From Tenacibaculum lutimaris (GTDB taxonomy: Bacteria; Bacteroidota; Bacteroidia; Flavobacteriales; Flavobacteriaceae), in NCBI RefSeq assembly GCF_003610735.1, contig NZ_RAQM01000007.1, positions 62,001-126,000 on the forward strand: a stretch of DNA of 64,000 bases, written 5' to 3'. Positions 9,476-18,229 of the stretch are shown in pieces; position 1 is the stretch's first letter; each line of letters starts with the position of its first letter. The notes under the pieces were generated by a model. The model had not been told where the DNA came from, did not search any database, and saw nothing but the letters and a program-made list of their open reading frames with translations. The translations under genes were made by a program, and so were the position numbers.

Positions 9476-9805
9476 TTATAGAGAAAAGCTTTCTCCACAA
9501 CCACAAGTTCTGTTAGCATTAGGATTGTTAAACACAAAACCTTTACCGTTTAAACCTCCAGAATATTCTAAAGTTGTCCCCACTAAGTATAAAAAGCTTT
9601 TTTTATCGACAACAATTTTTACCTCATTGTCTTCAAAAACTTTATCATTTTCTTGTTGGGTTTTGTCAAAAGTTAAGTCGTATGATAATCCTGAACAACC
9701 ACCACTTTTTACTCCAACACGAACAAAGTCGGTTGTAGTATCAAATCCATCATCCGTCATTAGTTCAATGACTTTCTTTTTTGCTGTGTCTGAAACTTTT
9801 ATCAT
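9476..9805 (-). CDS. HesB/IscA-type iron-sulfur carrier (SufA-like)
   Basis: A-type Fe-S carrier of 109 residues. The three cysteines that bind the cluster are present: Cys37 in GVKSGGCSGLSY and Cys101/Cys103 in the CGCGESF tail. It is the first gene of the SUF operon, so it likely transfers clusters from SufBC2D to targets. Whether it is best called SufA, ErpA or IscA cannot be decided from sequence alone. Confidence 0.94.
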   Translation of the reverse strand: MIKVSDTAKKKVIELMTDDGFDTTTDFVRVGVKSGGCSGLSYDLTFDKTQQENDKVFEDNEVKIVVDKKSFLYLVGTTLEYSGGLNGKGFVFNNPNANRTCGCGESFSL

Positions 9806-9835
9806 CGTTTAAATAGATTAAATCTAAGTGAATTG

Positions 9836-9843
9836 CAAAGATA
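9836..9843 (-). promoter_or_regulatory. -7 promoter box of the SUF operon
   Basis: On the minus strand the sequence reads TATCTTTG, a perfect match to the Bacteroidota -7 element TAnnTTTG, 30 nt upstream of the first SUF gene. No clear TTTG -33 element is seen at the usual distance. Confidence 0.6.
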
Positions 9844-9941
9844 ATGACAAAATATGATTTATATCATGTTTTGAAATGAATATAGTTATTAAACAATAAA
9901 ATTTGTTTATACCTTAAAGCCTGTAGTAAATTGTTGTTATA

Positions 9942-11009
9942 TTATTGCTGAAAATCAGGATTGTTTATAAAATTATTATCAGAAAGACTCAAAAGAAAAG
10001 TTTTTAAATCGGCTTTGTCTTTGTCTGAAAGTTGAACACCTCCTTGGTTTACTTTTTTCATCAAAGGATCGATAGTTAATGATTGTTTTAATCCTTCGGA
10101 ATAGTGATTAATTACCTCATCTAAAGTAGTAAATCTACCATCGTGCATATAGGGAGCGGTAAAAGCTAAGTTTCGTAGTGAAGGACTTTTAAACTTTCCA
10201 TTGTCATTTGGATCTCCTGTAACAGCACCTAAACCTAAATCGTTAAAGGTTTCGTCTAGCCCGTTGTTATGAAATTGATTGTCTGTCCAAAGTGGATTGT
10301 TGTCGCTACCATGACAATGAAAACAATCACCGCGAGCTTCATCCATGAAAACATTAAAACCGTTCAATTCTTCAGGAGTTAATTCAGTCTTACCTAAAAG
10401 GTATTGATCAAATTTTGAGCTTCCTGAAATCAAAGTTCTCTCAAACTGAGCAATTGCTTTTGTTACATGAGTTGAATCTATTTTAGAGGTTCCAAAAGCT
10501 TGCTGAAAAAGTGTTGGGTATTCAGTATGTTCTTGTAGTTTTTCTGCAACATTCTTCCAGTTGCTATGCATTTCAATTGGATTTCGAACTGGCGAAAAAG
10601 CTTGATGTTCGATGCTGAAATCTTTTCCATCCCACATAAAACGTTCGTCAAAATTCCATGCTAAATTAAATAAGGGCATTGAGTTTCGCGTTCCTAGTTT
10701 GCCATCAACACCTTCACTAAAACGAGTATTATTAGTAAAAGCTTTTTTGGGATTATGACAAGAGGCACAAGATTGTGTATTGTCTTTTGATAAAATAGGG
10801 TCAAAAAATAATTTTTTGCCCAAAGCAATTCCTTCTTCGGTTAACGGATTATTTGTTGGGATAATTGGGGCAATTAATTTTTGCTGAAAAATTTCGGGGA
10901 TTTTTAAACTTACTTGGACTGGAGTATATACATTTTCTATTTCTTCTTTTGAGGAGCAACCCATTAAAAGAAATAAGAATGAAAATAGGTATATACTTTT
11001 TTGTTTCAT
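9942..11009 (-). CDS. di-heme cytochrome c peroxidase family lipoprotein (MbnH/MauG-like)
   Basis: A 355-residue lipoprotein (lipobox FLLMGC, Cys18) with two c-type heme sites, CASCH (81-85) and CFHCH (229-233), and the C-terminal APYMHDGRF block typical of the bacterial di-heme peroxidase/MauG superfamily. It lies 2 nt downstream of an MbnP-like gene. In the studied MbnH-MbnP pairs, MbnH oxidises a tryptophan of MbnP to kynurenine to make a copper site; by neighbourhood this is the likely role here, and a plain cytochrome c peroxidase is the alternative. It is the last gene of the four-gene operon. Confidence 0.88.
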   Translation of the reverse strand: MKQKSIYLFSFLFLLMGCSSKEEIENVYTPVQVSLKIPEIFQQKLIAPIIPTNNPLTEEGIALGKKLFFDPILSKDNTQSCASCHNPKKAFTNNTRFSEGVDGKLGTRNSMPLFNLAWNFDERFMWDGKDFSIEHQAFSPVRNPIEMHSNWKNVAEKLQEHTEYPTLFQQAFGTSKIDSTHVTKAIAQFERTLISGSSKFDQYLLGKTELTPEELNGFNVFMDEARGDCFHCHGSDNNPLWTDNQFHNNGLDETFNDLGLGAVTGDPNDNGKFKSPSLRNLAFTAPYMHDGRFTTLDEVINHYSEGLKQSLTIDPLMKKVNQGGVQLSDKDKADLKTFLLSLSDNNFINNPDFQQ

Positions 11010-11011
11010 GT

Positions 11012-11770
11012 TTATTGTGTAATGGTTCCTAAACTAAAAACACCACTTTTTCCGTTTTCAGAAATATCTTTTTGAGCTTCAAAATCACCCATCAAATCAA
11101 CGCTTTTTTCGTTTAAATTCCAGTCGTTAGGGGATTTAAACCATCCGGCTGCATTCATTTTAATTTCAATAGTAGCGTTGTTTTTTAATAAGATTGAGCC
11201 TGTTTCAATTGAAATAGAAGTGTCAAAAATAGAGTCTTTTTCACTGTTGTAAGCTCTAACTGCATGGAAGTTGTAAGGATTTTTTATGCCTAAAGTATCT
11301 TTGTATTGACCATCTAGTTGCATAAAATGATATCCTCCACCCATCATATCAGGCACATTCCAATCTACAGAGTTTAAGTCAGTATAAGCACTGCTTATAT
11401 TGTCTTTATCAATGAAGCCAAAAGTAAATAGCAGCTTATAGCTTCCTTCTGATATTTTTTCTGGAAGAGCTAGTGTTAAATTATCAGGTTTGTTAATGTC
11501 TACTAGTTTATAACTATCAAATTTAGTAGTGTCGCTAGCGCCGTTAACAAGACTTACGCGAGAAATTAAATAACGTAGTCTACTTATGGTTAATTTACTT
11601 CCTGTTTTATTGGTAAACTCAGTGTTTTCTAAATCAGATCTTTCAATGATTGTACCATCCCAGTTTTGGGTAAATTTCAATTTTACTGAAATTTCTTTAA
11701 TAGGTTCGTCATTGTCTGAGCTACAAGAAAGTATAACTAAACTGAATATAGAAAGGATTATTTTTTTCAT
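11012..11770 (-). CDS. MbnP-like copper-binding lipoprotein
   Basis: 252 residues with a lipoprotein signal (FSLVILSC, followed by SSDNDEP). The body matches the MbnP family: KLKFTQNWDG near the start, TISRLRYLISRVSL, and the family block WNVPDMMGGGYHFMQLDG, followed by a YNFHAVRAY histidine segment. MbnP binds Cu(I) through a site that includes a kynurenine made by MbnH; the di-heme gene follows directly, which supports the pairing. Which Trp is modified cannot be read from sequence (candidates include those in AGWFKSPNDWN). The acidic residues after the lipid Cys suggest surface display. Confidence 0.85.
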   Translation of the reverse strand: MKKIILSIFSLVILSCSSDNDEPIKEISVKLKFTQNWDGTIIERSDLENTEFTNKTGSKLTISRLRYLISRVSLVNGASDTTKFDSYKLVDINKPDNLTLALPEKISEGSYKLLFTFGFIDKDNISSAYTDLNSVDWNVPDMMGGGYHFMQLDGQYKDTLGIKNPYNFHAVRAYNSEKDSIFDTSISIETGSILLKNNATIEIKMNAAGWFKSPNDWNLNEKSVDLMGDFEAQKDISENGKSGVFSLGTITQ

Positions 11771-11774
11771 TGGT

Positions 11775-13097
11775 TTATTTTATGTTAACAACTACTAAAT
11801 CAGAAAAACCTTTGTTGGTTTCAATATCATAATTTGAACTCCAAGACTCCCCAACCACAATAATCTCTTGATTATTTAATTGAACAATTCCGTTGGCAGT
11901 ATCAATTTCACTACCACCAATAGATTTTTGCCATTCGAGTTTTCCGTTAGTAGCTATTTTTAGCACCCAAATATCGTTATTTCCGTTGTTATTCGTAAGG
12001 TTTTTATCACTACTTCTTGAATTTCCTACGATAAAGAAACCACCATCTAGAGCAGGAATAATTCCTTTAGAAACATCAAATGAAGTTCCTCCGTATGTTT
12101 TTTGCCAGATTAAATCTCCATCAGTGTTAATTTCAATAGCCCAAATATCTGAAGAACCATGGTTGCTGCTCACTTGTTGATTATTACTTCTAGTATTGCC
12201 TGTAATGATAAAATTATTTTGAGGTGTTTTGGTAATGGCAAAAGCTTCATCTATTTCACTACCTCCATAATTTTTTTCCCAAAGAAGCTCGCCTTGATTG
12301 TTAATTTTTACCACCCAGAAATCATAACTACCTCGGTTGTTTGAAATGTCAACATCATCACTATCGCTTGAGCCTACCAATAAAAAATTATTGTTTTGAG
12401 TTTCTATCACATCGTATAGTGTATCGGTAAACGTGCCACCATAGTATCGAGACCATTGTTTTTCTCCATTAGAATTGAGTTTTATTACCCAATAGTCACC
12501 TCCTGCATGTCTATTAATACTACGAGAGTTTCCTTCGCCTCCAGAAGCACTTACGTCTAACGTGCCACTGAGTAAAAAACCGTTATCAGAAGTTTGAATT
12601 ATTGAAAAAGCTTGATCGGTTCCAGAAAAACCATAAGTTTTTTGCCAAAGTAAGTTTCCGTTACTATCTGTTTTTAGTAGCCAAAAATCATAAGAACCAA
12701 AGTTTTCAGTTACATCTCCATTAATACTTCTACTAAATCCAGTGATTAAAAAGCCTCCATCAGCAGTTTGGATGATATCTTTACCACGATCGTCATCACT
12801 CCCTCCATAGGTTTTAGTCCAAGTTAATTCGTTGTTACTATTGAATTTTAGTAGCCAATAATCATAACTACTGTTTGTTTTGTCGGTAATATCGTAATCA
12901 GCACTTTGGGTGTGTCCAATAACAGCATAACCTCCATCGGTAGTACTAATTACTGAATGCCCAGTTTCGTTTAAAGAACCGCCATATGTTTTTATAGATT
13001 GAATAGTGCCCGAATAGTTATTGGTTGGAGGATTATCATCTTTAGAACAAGATATAATCAGTAATATAAAAACGATATAAAATTTAGTAAATTTCAT
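11775..13097 (-). CDS. seven-repeat beta-propeller lipoprotein
   Basis: 440 residues, lipoprotein signal (LLIISC followed by SKDDNPP), then seven tandem repeats of about 58 residues, each of the form KTYGGS...A..I..T.DGGF...G.S.S......N.G..D.W.LKIN..G...W. Seven copies fit a closed seven-bladed beta-propeller. There is no recognisable C-terminal type IX sorting domain; the protein ends with the last blade (DLVVVNIK). It sits 4 nt upstream of the MbnP-like gene and probably works with it at the cell surface, as a binding or scaffold partner. Its molecular function is unknown. Confidence 0.8.
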   Translation of the reverse strand: MKFTKFYIVFILLIISCSKDDNPPTNNYSGTIQSIKTYGGSLNETGHSVISTTDGGYAVIGHTQSADYDITDKTNSSYDYWLLKFNSNNELTWTKTYGGSDDDRGKDIIQTADGGFLITGFSRSINGDVTENFGSYDFWLLKTDSNGNLLWQKTYGFSGTDQAFSIIQTSDNGFLLSGTLDVSASGGEGNSRSINRHAGGDYWVIKLNSNGEKQWSRYYGGTFTDTLYDVIETQNNNFLLVGSSDSDDVDISNNRGSYDFWVVKINNQGELLWEKNYGGSEIDEAFAITKTPQNNFIITGNTRSNNQQVSSNHGSSDIWAIEINTDGDLIWQKTYGGTSFDVSKGIIPALDGGFFIVGNSRSSDKNLTNNNGNNDIWVLKIATNGKLEWQKSIGGSEIDTANGIVQLNNQEIIVVGESWSSNYDIETNKGFSDLVVVNIK

Positions 13098-13110
13098 AAA
13101 ATGGTTAAGG

Positions 13111-14463
13111 TTATTTTTTCTTCAAAATAAATAATCCTTTTTCAATATCACTCACTACAATATTTCCACTATTAAAGAAAGGATACACACTCCAAACCCC
13201 ATTAAAATCAGGGTTGTTGTTTTCAGGATAAGTGTCAAAATACCCTGTTTCAGTCATTGTTCCTGAAGCAATGTTTGAAATGTCGTGCATTCTAACACCA
13301 GCTCTATAGTTAGCAAGGTAGAAAGTATTGTCTTTTATATATCCATTGTGGTCAATAGCTTCTGTAGGGCCATAGTATTCATTTAATAATTGTGGATTAT
13401 CTAAATCAAGCATATCAAAAATTAAAATTCTTGTCTTACCTACTTTACCTGTCATTTCATCAAGTTCATCACCAACAATAAAATAACGTTGATCATCGGT
13501 AAACCATCCTTGATGGGTGTAAGCTTCATTGTTATAGGAAATCTTAGAAATATTAACAGGGTTGGCTTTATTGGTAACATCAACTACTACAACTTCATTA
13601 GTTCCATTTACTTCTCCATTGCTTCCTACTAAAATTTCCTTTCCTGTGTAATCACTATCAGGACCTTTATAGTTGATTACTTGTGCATCGTGAGAATATC
13701 CGTCAGCAGCATATCCACCAGCTGAAGTTGGATTTTTTGGATCCTGTATATTAATAAAAAGAGGTCCACCACTATATTGTGTGCTACCAACTACGTAGGC
13801 AAATCCCGAATCTTCATTAATTACAATGTTGTGTGCTTTGCCAAAAGTTGTAAAATGTGCATCAGTAGTAAAGGTTGCGGGTGGGTCACTTACGTCACGA
13901 AGTCTAGTTAAATCAAAAACTTGCATTCCATGAGTGTTATCGCTTATACTGTTGTCAGCAACAATAAACGCATGGTTGTTATATACTTTAATATCTCTCC
14001 AAGGGCTGCTAATGGTTGCTGTAGGGAGCTTTCCTAAGTATATAGGGTTTTCAGTGTCGGTAACATCAATAAAGACAGTACCGTTATCTAATCCCATAAT
14101 AGCATATTCTTTATTAGTTGTTGGGTCTGTCCATCCCCAGCAATCATTTCCTTCGGCAGCTTGAAAAGTGTTTATTGGAATATGAAGTAGTAAGTCATAA
14201 CCGTTACAAGGGAATTGCCCTGCAAAACCATTTTCACAAGGAATTTTATTTGTTATTACACCACTATCACTATCGCATACATCACCAATTCCATCATTAT
14301 CTGTATCTTCTTGATTGGGGTTAGCAGTATCAGGACAATTATCTTTTGTGTTTACTATTCCATCGTTATCTAGGTCTTCATCAATAAGTTTTATTTTAGG
14401 AGAAGAACAAGCTGCAAATGCTGCAAAACAAATAAAAAAGAAAATAATTTTATAAAGTTTCAT
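13111..14463 (-). CDS. choice-of-anchor B / LVIVD-repeat lipoprotein with TSP3 calcium repeats
   Basis: 450 residues from the ATG at 14463 (an upstream GTG in frame is less likely because the ATG gives a clean lipoprotein signal FAAFAAC). After the lipid Cys comes a thrombospondin type 3-like segment with two DxDxDG calcium motifs (DEDLDNDGI, EDTDNDGIGD), followed by LVIVD-type propeller repeats (IFVDVTDTENPIYLGKLPT, LFINIQDPKNPTSAGGY, VVVDVTNKANPVNI). This is the layout of the choice-of-anchor B family. It is the first gene of the operon with the propeller, MbnP-like and MbnH-like genes, separated by 13 nt from the next. Confidence 0.82.
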   Translation of the reverse strand: MKLYKIIFFFICFAAFAACSSPKIKLIDEDLDNDGIVNTKDNCPDTANPNQEDTDNDGIGDVCDSDSGVITNKIPCENGFAGQFPCNGYDLLLHIPINTFQAAEGNDCWGWTDPTTNKEYAIMGLDNGTVFIDVTDTENPIYLGKLPTATISSPWRDIKVYNNHAFIVADNSISDNTHGMQVFDLTRLRDVSDPPATFTTDAHFTTFGKAHNIVINEDSGFAYVVGSTQYSGGPLFINIQDPKNPTSAGGYAADGYSHDAQVINYKGPDSDYTGKEILVGSNGEVNGTNEVVVVDVTNKANPVNISKISYNNEAYTHQGWFTDDQRYFIVGDELDEMTGKVGKTRILIFDMLDLDNPQLLNEYYGPTEAIDHNGYIKDNTFYLANYRAGVRMHDISNIASGTMTETGYFDTYPENNNPDFNGVWSVYPFFNSGNIVVSDIEKGLFILKKK

Positions 14464-14570
14464 GAAAAGGGATTTTAAAAGCACTAAATTAGGTAATTAA
14501 CTGTAGATATAACATTCAAAAACAGCAAAACCCTATTTTTATTTTATGTGGATTCATCGCTGAAAATGAG

Positions 14571-14598
14571 TTTGTTTATTTACTTGTCATTATCTTTG
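14571..14598 (+). promoter_or_regulatory. promoter of thiL (TTTG / TATCTTTG)
   Basis: TTTG at 14571-14574 and a perfect TATCTTTG box at 14591-14598, spacing 16. The box ends only 4 nt before the ATG of thiL, so the message would begin at or next to the start codon (leaderless). Confidence 0.65.
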
Positions 14599-14602
14599 CA
14601 GC

Positions 14603-15649
14603 ATGTTAGAAGATAAAAACAAAGAAAGAACTTCGTTGGCTGAACTTGGAGAGTTCGGATTAATCAACCATTTAACAAAACACTTTAAAATGTACCATTC
14701 TTCAACAATTAAAGGAGTCGGAGATGATGCTGCTGTTATCAAATATTCAGATAAAGAAACTGTTATTACAACAGATTTATTAGTAGAAGGGGTTCATTTT
14801 GATTTGAGTTATATGCCGTTAAAGCACTTAGGCTATAAAGCTGTAATGGTGAATTTGTCTGATGTATACGCAATGAATGCAACAGCTGAACAAATTACAG
14901 TATCAATAGCGGTGTCTAATCGTTTTCCTTTAGAAGCTATTGAAGAGTTGTATGCAGGAATTCAGTTAGCATGTGATACGTATAAAGTTGATTTAATTGG
15001 AGGGGATACTACTTCGTCAACCAAAGGAATTCTTATTTCTATTACTGCGATTGGAACAGCAAAAAAAGAGGATATTGTATATAGAAATGGAGCTAAACCA
15101 ACAGATTTAATTGTAGTTTCTGGTGATTTAGGTGCTGCATATTTAGGGTTACAAGTTTTAGAAAGAGAAAAACAAGTATTTCAGGTGAACCCTCAAAATC
15201 AACCAGATTTAGATAATTACACGTATATAATTGAGCGTCAATTAAAGCCAGAAGCGCGTAAAGATATTCCGGAGTTGTTAAAAGAATTGGAAGTAAAGCC
15301 AACTTCTATGATAGATATTTCAGATGGGTTATCTTCTGAAATTATGCATATCTGCACCCAGAGTAAAACAGGATGTAAAATTTATGAGGATAAATTACCG
15401 TTAGACCCACAAGTAATTGCCACTTCAGAAGAATTTAATATGGATTCTACGATGATTGCTTTAAGTGGAGGAGAAGATTATGAATTGTTGTTTACAGTTT
15501 CAATTGATGATTACGATAAAATAAAAGGAAATCCCAATTTAACAGTTATTGGTCATATTACAGATAAAGACCAAGGAATAAATTTAGTAACTCGTGCTAA
15601 TCAAGAAATTGAATTAAAAGCTCAAGGTTGGAATTCTTTTAAAGATTAA
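14603..15649 (+). CDS. thiL: thiamine-monophosphate kinase
   Basis: ThiL phosphorylates thiamine monophosphate to the active cofactor thiamine diphosphate with ATP. The 348-residue protein has the AIR-synthase/ThiL fold marks: IKGVGDDAAVI and TTDLLVEGVHFDLSYM near the N-terminus (metal and nucleotide binding), a VDLIGGDTTSS segment, SMIDISDGLSSEIMHI and LSGGEDYELLFTV. Single gene between its own promoter and a terminator. Thiamine diphosphate is the cofactor of the sucA product, though no regulatory link is visible. Confidence 0.95.
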   Translation: MLEDKNKERTSLAELGEFGLINHLTKHFKMYHSSTIKGVGDDAAVIKYSDKETVITTDLLVEGVHFDLSYMPLKHLGYKAVMVNLSDVYAMNATAEQITVSIAVSNRFPLEAIEELYAGIQLACDTYKVDLIGGDTTSSTKGILISITAIGTAKKEDIVYRNGAKPTDLIVVSGDLGAAYLGLQVLEREKQVFQVNPQNQPDLDNYTYIIERQLKPEARKDIPELLKELEVKPTSMIDISDGLSSEIMHICTQSKTGCKIYEDKLPLDPQVIATSEEFNMDSTMIALSGGEDYELLFTVSIDDYDKIKGNPNLTVIGHITDKDQGINLVTRANQEIELKAQGWNSFKD

Positions 15650-15670
15650 TTAAGAGAAAATATTTTTTAT

Positions 15671-15699
15671 AAAGCACACTATGTCAGTGTGCTTTTTTA
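15671..15699 (+). terminator. terminator after thiL
   Basis: Stem AAAGCACACT / AGTGTGCTTT with a 5-nt loop and a run of six Ts. Confidence 0.92.
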
Positions 15700-15807
15700 G
15701 TTTAGAAAACTAACACCTTTAAATTATTCAAGATCATATATTCTGGTATAAAAATTGTATCTTGGTCAGACAGAAAATTGAATATTAACAAAAAATCAAA
15801 AAAGAGA

Positions 15808-16278
15808 ATGGGAATTTTTTCATTTATTAAAAACGCCGGAGCTAAAGTTTTTGGTGTAGGGAAAACAACTGAAGAAGAAGCTGCTGAAAAGGCTGCGAAA
15901 TTAGTAGATGCAGTACATAAATTAGAGCTTTCTGTTGAGAATCTAGCAATTAATGTAGATGACGATAAAGCTGCTGTTACAGGAGAAGCAGCAGATTTAG
16001 CTACAAAAGAGAAAGTAGTTTTAGTAGTAGGAAATACTGAAGGGATTGCTTCTGTAGAGGATAATATGACAGTTAAAGAAGTTGAGGTTGTTGAAGAAGC
16101 TGCTATGGCTCAGTTTCATACAGTAGTTAGTGGAGATTCATTAAGTAAAATTGCAAAAGAATTTTATGGTGATGCAATGAAGTATCCTGTAATTTTCGAA
16201 GCAAACAAACCAATGTTAACACACCCAGATAAAATTTATCCAGGACAAGTATTAAGAATACCACCTTTAGTGGACTAA
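15808..16278 (+). CDS. BON-LysM protein, Kbp (YgaU)-like
   Basis: 156 residues from ATG 15808 (MGIFSFIKNAGAK), with an N-terminal glycine/amphipathic start, a BON domain (about 35-95) and a C-terminal LysM domain (about 103-154, FHTVVSGDSLSKIAKEFYG ... YPGQVLRIPPL). The same two-domain layout and length are those of the E. coli potassium-binding protein Kbp (YgaU), which binds K+ in the cytoplasm, so a K+ binding or sensing role is plausible. No signal peptide. Upstream in-frame codons lack a good start. Confidence 0.87.
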   Translation: MGIFSFIKNAGAKVFGVGKTTEEEAAEKAAKLVDAVHKLELSVENLAINVDDDKAAVTGEAADLATKEKVVLVVGNTEGIASVEDNMTVKEVEVVEEAAMAQFHTVVSGDSLSKIAKEFYGDAMKYPVIFEANKPMLTHPDKIYPGQVLRIPPLVD

Positions 16279-16300
16279 TCAAAAGTTAATCAACCAAAGG

Positions 16301-16329
16301 AAAAAGCACTGCATTTGCAGTGCTTTTTT
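16301..16329 (+). terminator. terminator after the BON-LysM gene
   Basis: AAAAAGCACTGC / GCAGTGCTTTTTT with an ATTT loop; perfect stem followed by Ts. Confidence 0.92.
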
Positions 16330-16429
16330 AGTTGTAAAATATGTTATTTAGTTGTGAGTATAGGTTAAAAAAGTAACAGAAAAGAAGAAATTAATTGTCA
16401 TCTTTGCAGCTGTTTTTAAAACTAGAAAA

Positions 16430-17329
16430 ATGAACCAAAGAGCGTTAGCACTTACGGCAGCATCTATTGCAACACTTATTTACGGAGTTACATTTACAGT
16501 GGCCAAGGAAGTGATGGAAGGATATATTCAACCTTTTGGTTTTATATTACTTCGTGTTGGAGGAGCAGCTATAATTTTTTGGTTGTTAGGGCTTTTTGTA
16601 AAAGCACCATCTATAGAGAAAGCAGATTACAAAAGAGTGGCAATGGCGGCTTTTTTTGGTATTGCTTTTAACATGCTAACCTTTTTTAAAGGGCTAAGTT
16701 ATACAACACCAATTAATGCATCGGTAATGATGGTAACTACGCCTATTTTAGTATTGATTTTTGCTAGTATTCTTTTAAAAGAGAAGCTTATTTTAAGAAA
16801 AATTGTGGGGGTTGTTGTTGGTATGGTGGGAGCTGTAATTTTAATAGCTTATGGAAATCCACTTAAAGGAGGGGCAACAAATATGGTGTTAGGTAACTTC
16901 TTGGTGTTTATTAATGCAGCGTCGTATGGTATGTATTTGGTGGTTGTAAAAAAACTAATAACAAAATACAATCCCATAGTTTTTGTAAAGTGGCTATATC
17001 TTTTTGGGTTAATAATGGTGCTTCCTTTTGGTTTCTTTGAATTGTTAGAAGTACAGTGGCAAACAATGCCCGTTTCAATTTTCTTAAAAGCAGGTTTTGT
17101 GGTGTTGTTTACGACCTGTATTACTTACTTGTTTAACTTATTTGCTTTGTCAAAATTAAAACCAACAACAGTAAGTGTTTTTATGTACTTGCAACCTGTA
17201 GTAGCGGCTATTTATGCATTGATAGTAGGAAGTGATCATTTAGATGTCGTTAAAATAGGAGCTGCGTTATTAATATTTTTTGGAGTATTTTTAGTAACAA
17301 AGCGTCCTGCTGAAACTCCCAATAAATAA
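16430..17329 (+). CDS. EamA/DMT family transporter
   Basis: 299-residue inner-membrane protein with ten predicted helices in two EamA repeats (first about 8-137, second about 150-290), as in the drug/metabolite transporter superfamily. Helix edges carry the usual features, such as the YGVTFTVAKEVMEGYIQP start, FKGLSYTTPINASVMMVTTPI in helix 3-4 and FNLFALSKLKPTTVSVFMYLQPV in the second repeat. The substrate cannot be predicted. A CATCTTTG sequence about 24 nt upstream may be its promoter. Confidence 0.9.
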   Translation: MNQRALALTAASIATLIYGVTFTVAKEVMEGYIQPFGFILLRVGGAAIIFWLLGLFVKAPSIEKADYKRVAMAAFFGIAFNMLTFFKGLSYTTPINASVMMVTTPILVLIFASILLKEKLILRKIVGVVVGMVGAVILIAYGNPLKGGATNMVLGNFLVFINAASYGMYLVVVKKLITKYNPIVFVKWLYLFGLIMVLPFGFFELLEVQWQTMPVSIFLKAGFVVLFTTCITYLFNLFALSKLKPTTVSVFMYLQPVVAAIYALIVGSDHLDVVKIGAALLIFFGVFLVTKRPAETPNK

Positions 17330-17332
17330 ACG

Positions 17333-17340
17333 TATCTTTG
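17333..17340 (+). promoter_or_regulatory. -7 promoter box upstream of yicC
   Basis: TATCTTTG, a perfect -7 element, lies 20 nt before the yicC ATG and just after the EamA stop codon. It would start the yicC-gmk-nadD unit. Confidence 0.6.
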
Positions 17341-17360
17341 CCGATTATTAAACCGAAGTT

Positions 17361-18227
17361 ATGATACAATCTATGACGGGGTATGGTAAATCCGTACTAC
17401 ATCTACCTTCTAAAAAAGTTACGATTGAAATTAAATCGTTAAACAGTAAAAATTTAGACTTAAACACTCGAATCCCTTCTTATTACAGAGAAAAAGAACT
17501 AGATGTTCGTAAAAAACTAGCAAGCAGTTTGGTACGAGGTAAAGTAGATTTTTCTATTTATGTAGAAATGACTGCGGATGAAACTTCAACTACGGTAAAT
17601 ACGGGTGTGGTACGAGAGTATATGCAACAGTTAAGAAATGTAACACAAGTAGGTTCTTCTAATGATGTAGAGTTAATGAAGATGGCAGTAAGAATGCCAG
17701 ATGCATTAAAAACAGAACGAGAAGAATTAGATGAAGAAGAGTGGAAGCAAATAGATATTCATATTGATGAAGCTTTAAAGGAAATTATTCAATACAGAAG
17801 AGACGAAGCACAATCGTTAGAAGAAGATTTTAAAACAAGAATAGCAAATATTCAATCAGCTTTAGAAGAAGTTAAAAAGTTAGATGGTGATAGAATTGAA
17901 CATGTTAAAGAGCGTTTGCAAAAAGCATTAACTGATTTAAAAGTTGAGGTTGATGAAAATCGTTTCGAACAAGAATTAATTTACTATTTAGAAAAGTTAG
18001 ATATTAACGAAGAAAAAGTACGTTTAGCTAATCACTTAGAATATTTCTTACAACAATTAGCAACAGAAGATTCAAATGGAAAAAAATTAGGATTTATTGT
18101 ACAGGAAATCGGAAGAGAAATCAACACAACAGGATCAAAAGCTAATTTTGCACCGATACAAAAATTAGTTATTCAAATGAAAGACGAGTTAGAAAAAATA
18201 AAAGAGCAAATTTTAAACGTTTTATAA
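17361..18227 (+). CDS. YicC/YloC family endoribonuclease
   Basis: 288 residues beginning with MIQSMTGYGK, the signature of the YicC family, with the LNSKNLDLNTRIPSYYREKE segment and the C-terminal DUF1732 part (LGFIVQEIGREINTTGSKAN). YicC proteins are endoribonucleases acting on small RNAs in E. coli. Gene order yicC-gmk-nadD is conserved in Bacteroidota; gmk starts 2 nt after the stop, so the two are co-translated. Confidence 0.93.
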   Translation: MIQSMTGYGKSVLHLPSKKVTIEIKSLNSKNLDLNTRIPSYYREKELDVRKKLASSLVRGKVDFSIYVEMTADETSTTVNTGVVREYMQQLRNVTQVGSSNDVELMKMAVRMPDALKTEREELDEEEWKQIDIHIDEALKEIIQYRRDEAQSLEEDFKTRIANIQSALEEVKKLDGDRIEHVKERLQKALTDLKVEVDENRFEQELIYYLEKLDINEEKVRLANHLEYFLQQLATEDSNGKKLGFIVQEIGREINTTGSKANFAPIQKLVIQMKDELEKIKEQILNVL

Positions 18228-18229
18228 AA

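Noticed and set aside
11775..13097. DNA tandem repeat or recombination hot spot
   Set aside because: The repeats are at protein level (propeller blades) and the DNA copies are too diverged to count as a DNA repeat.
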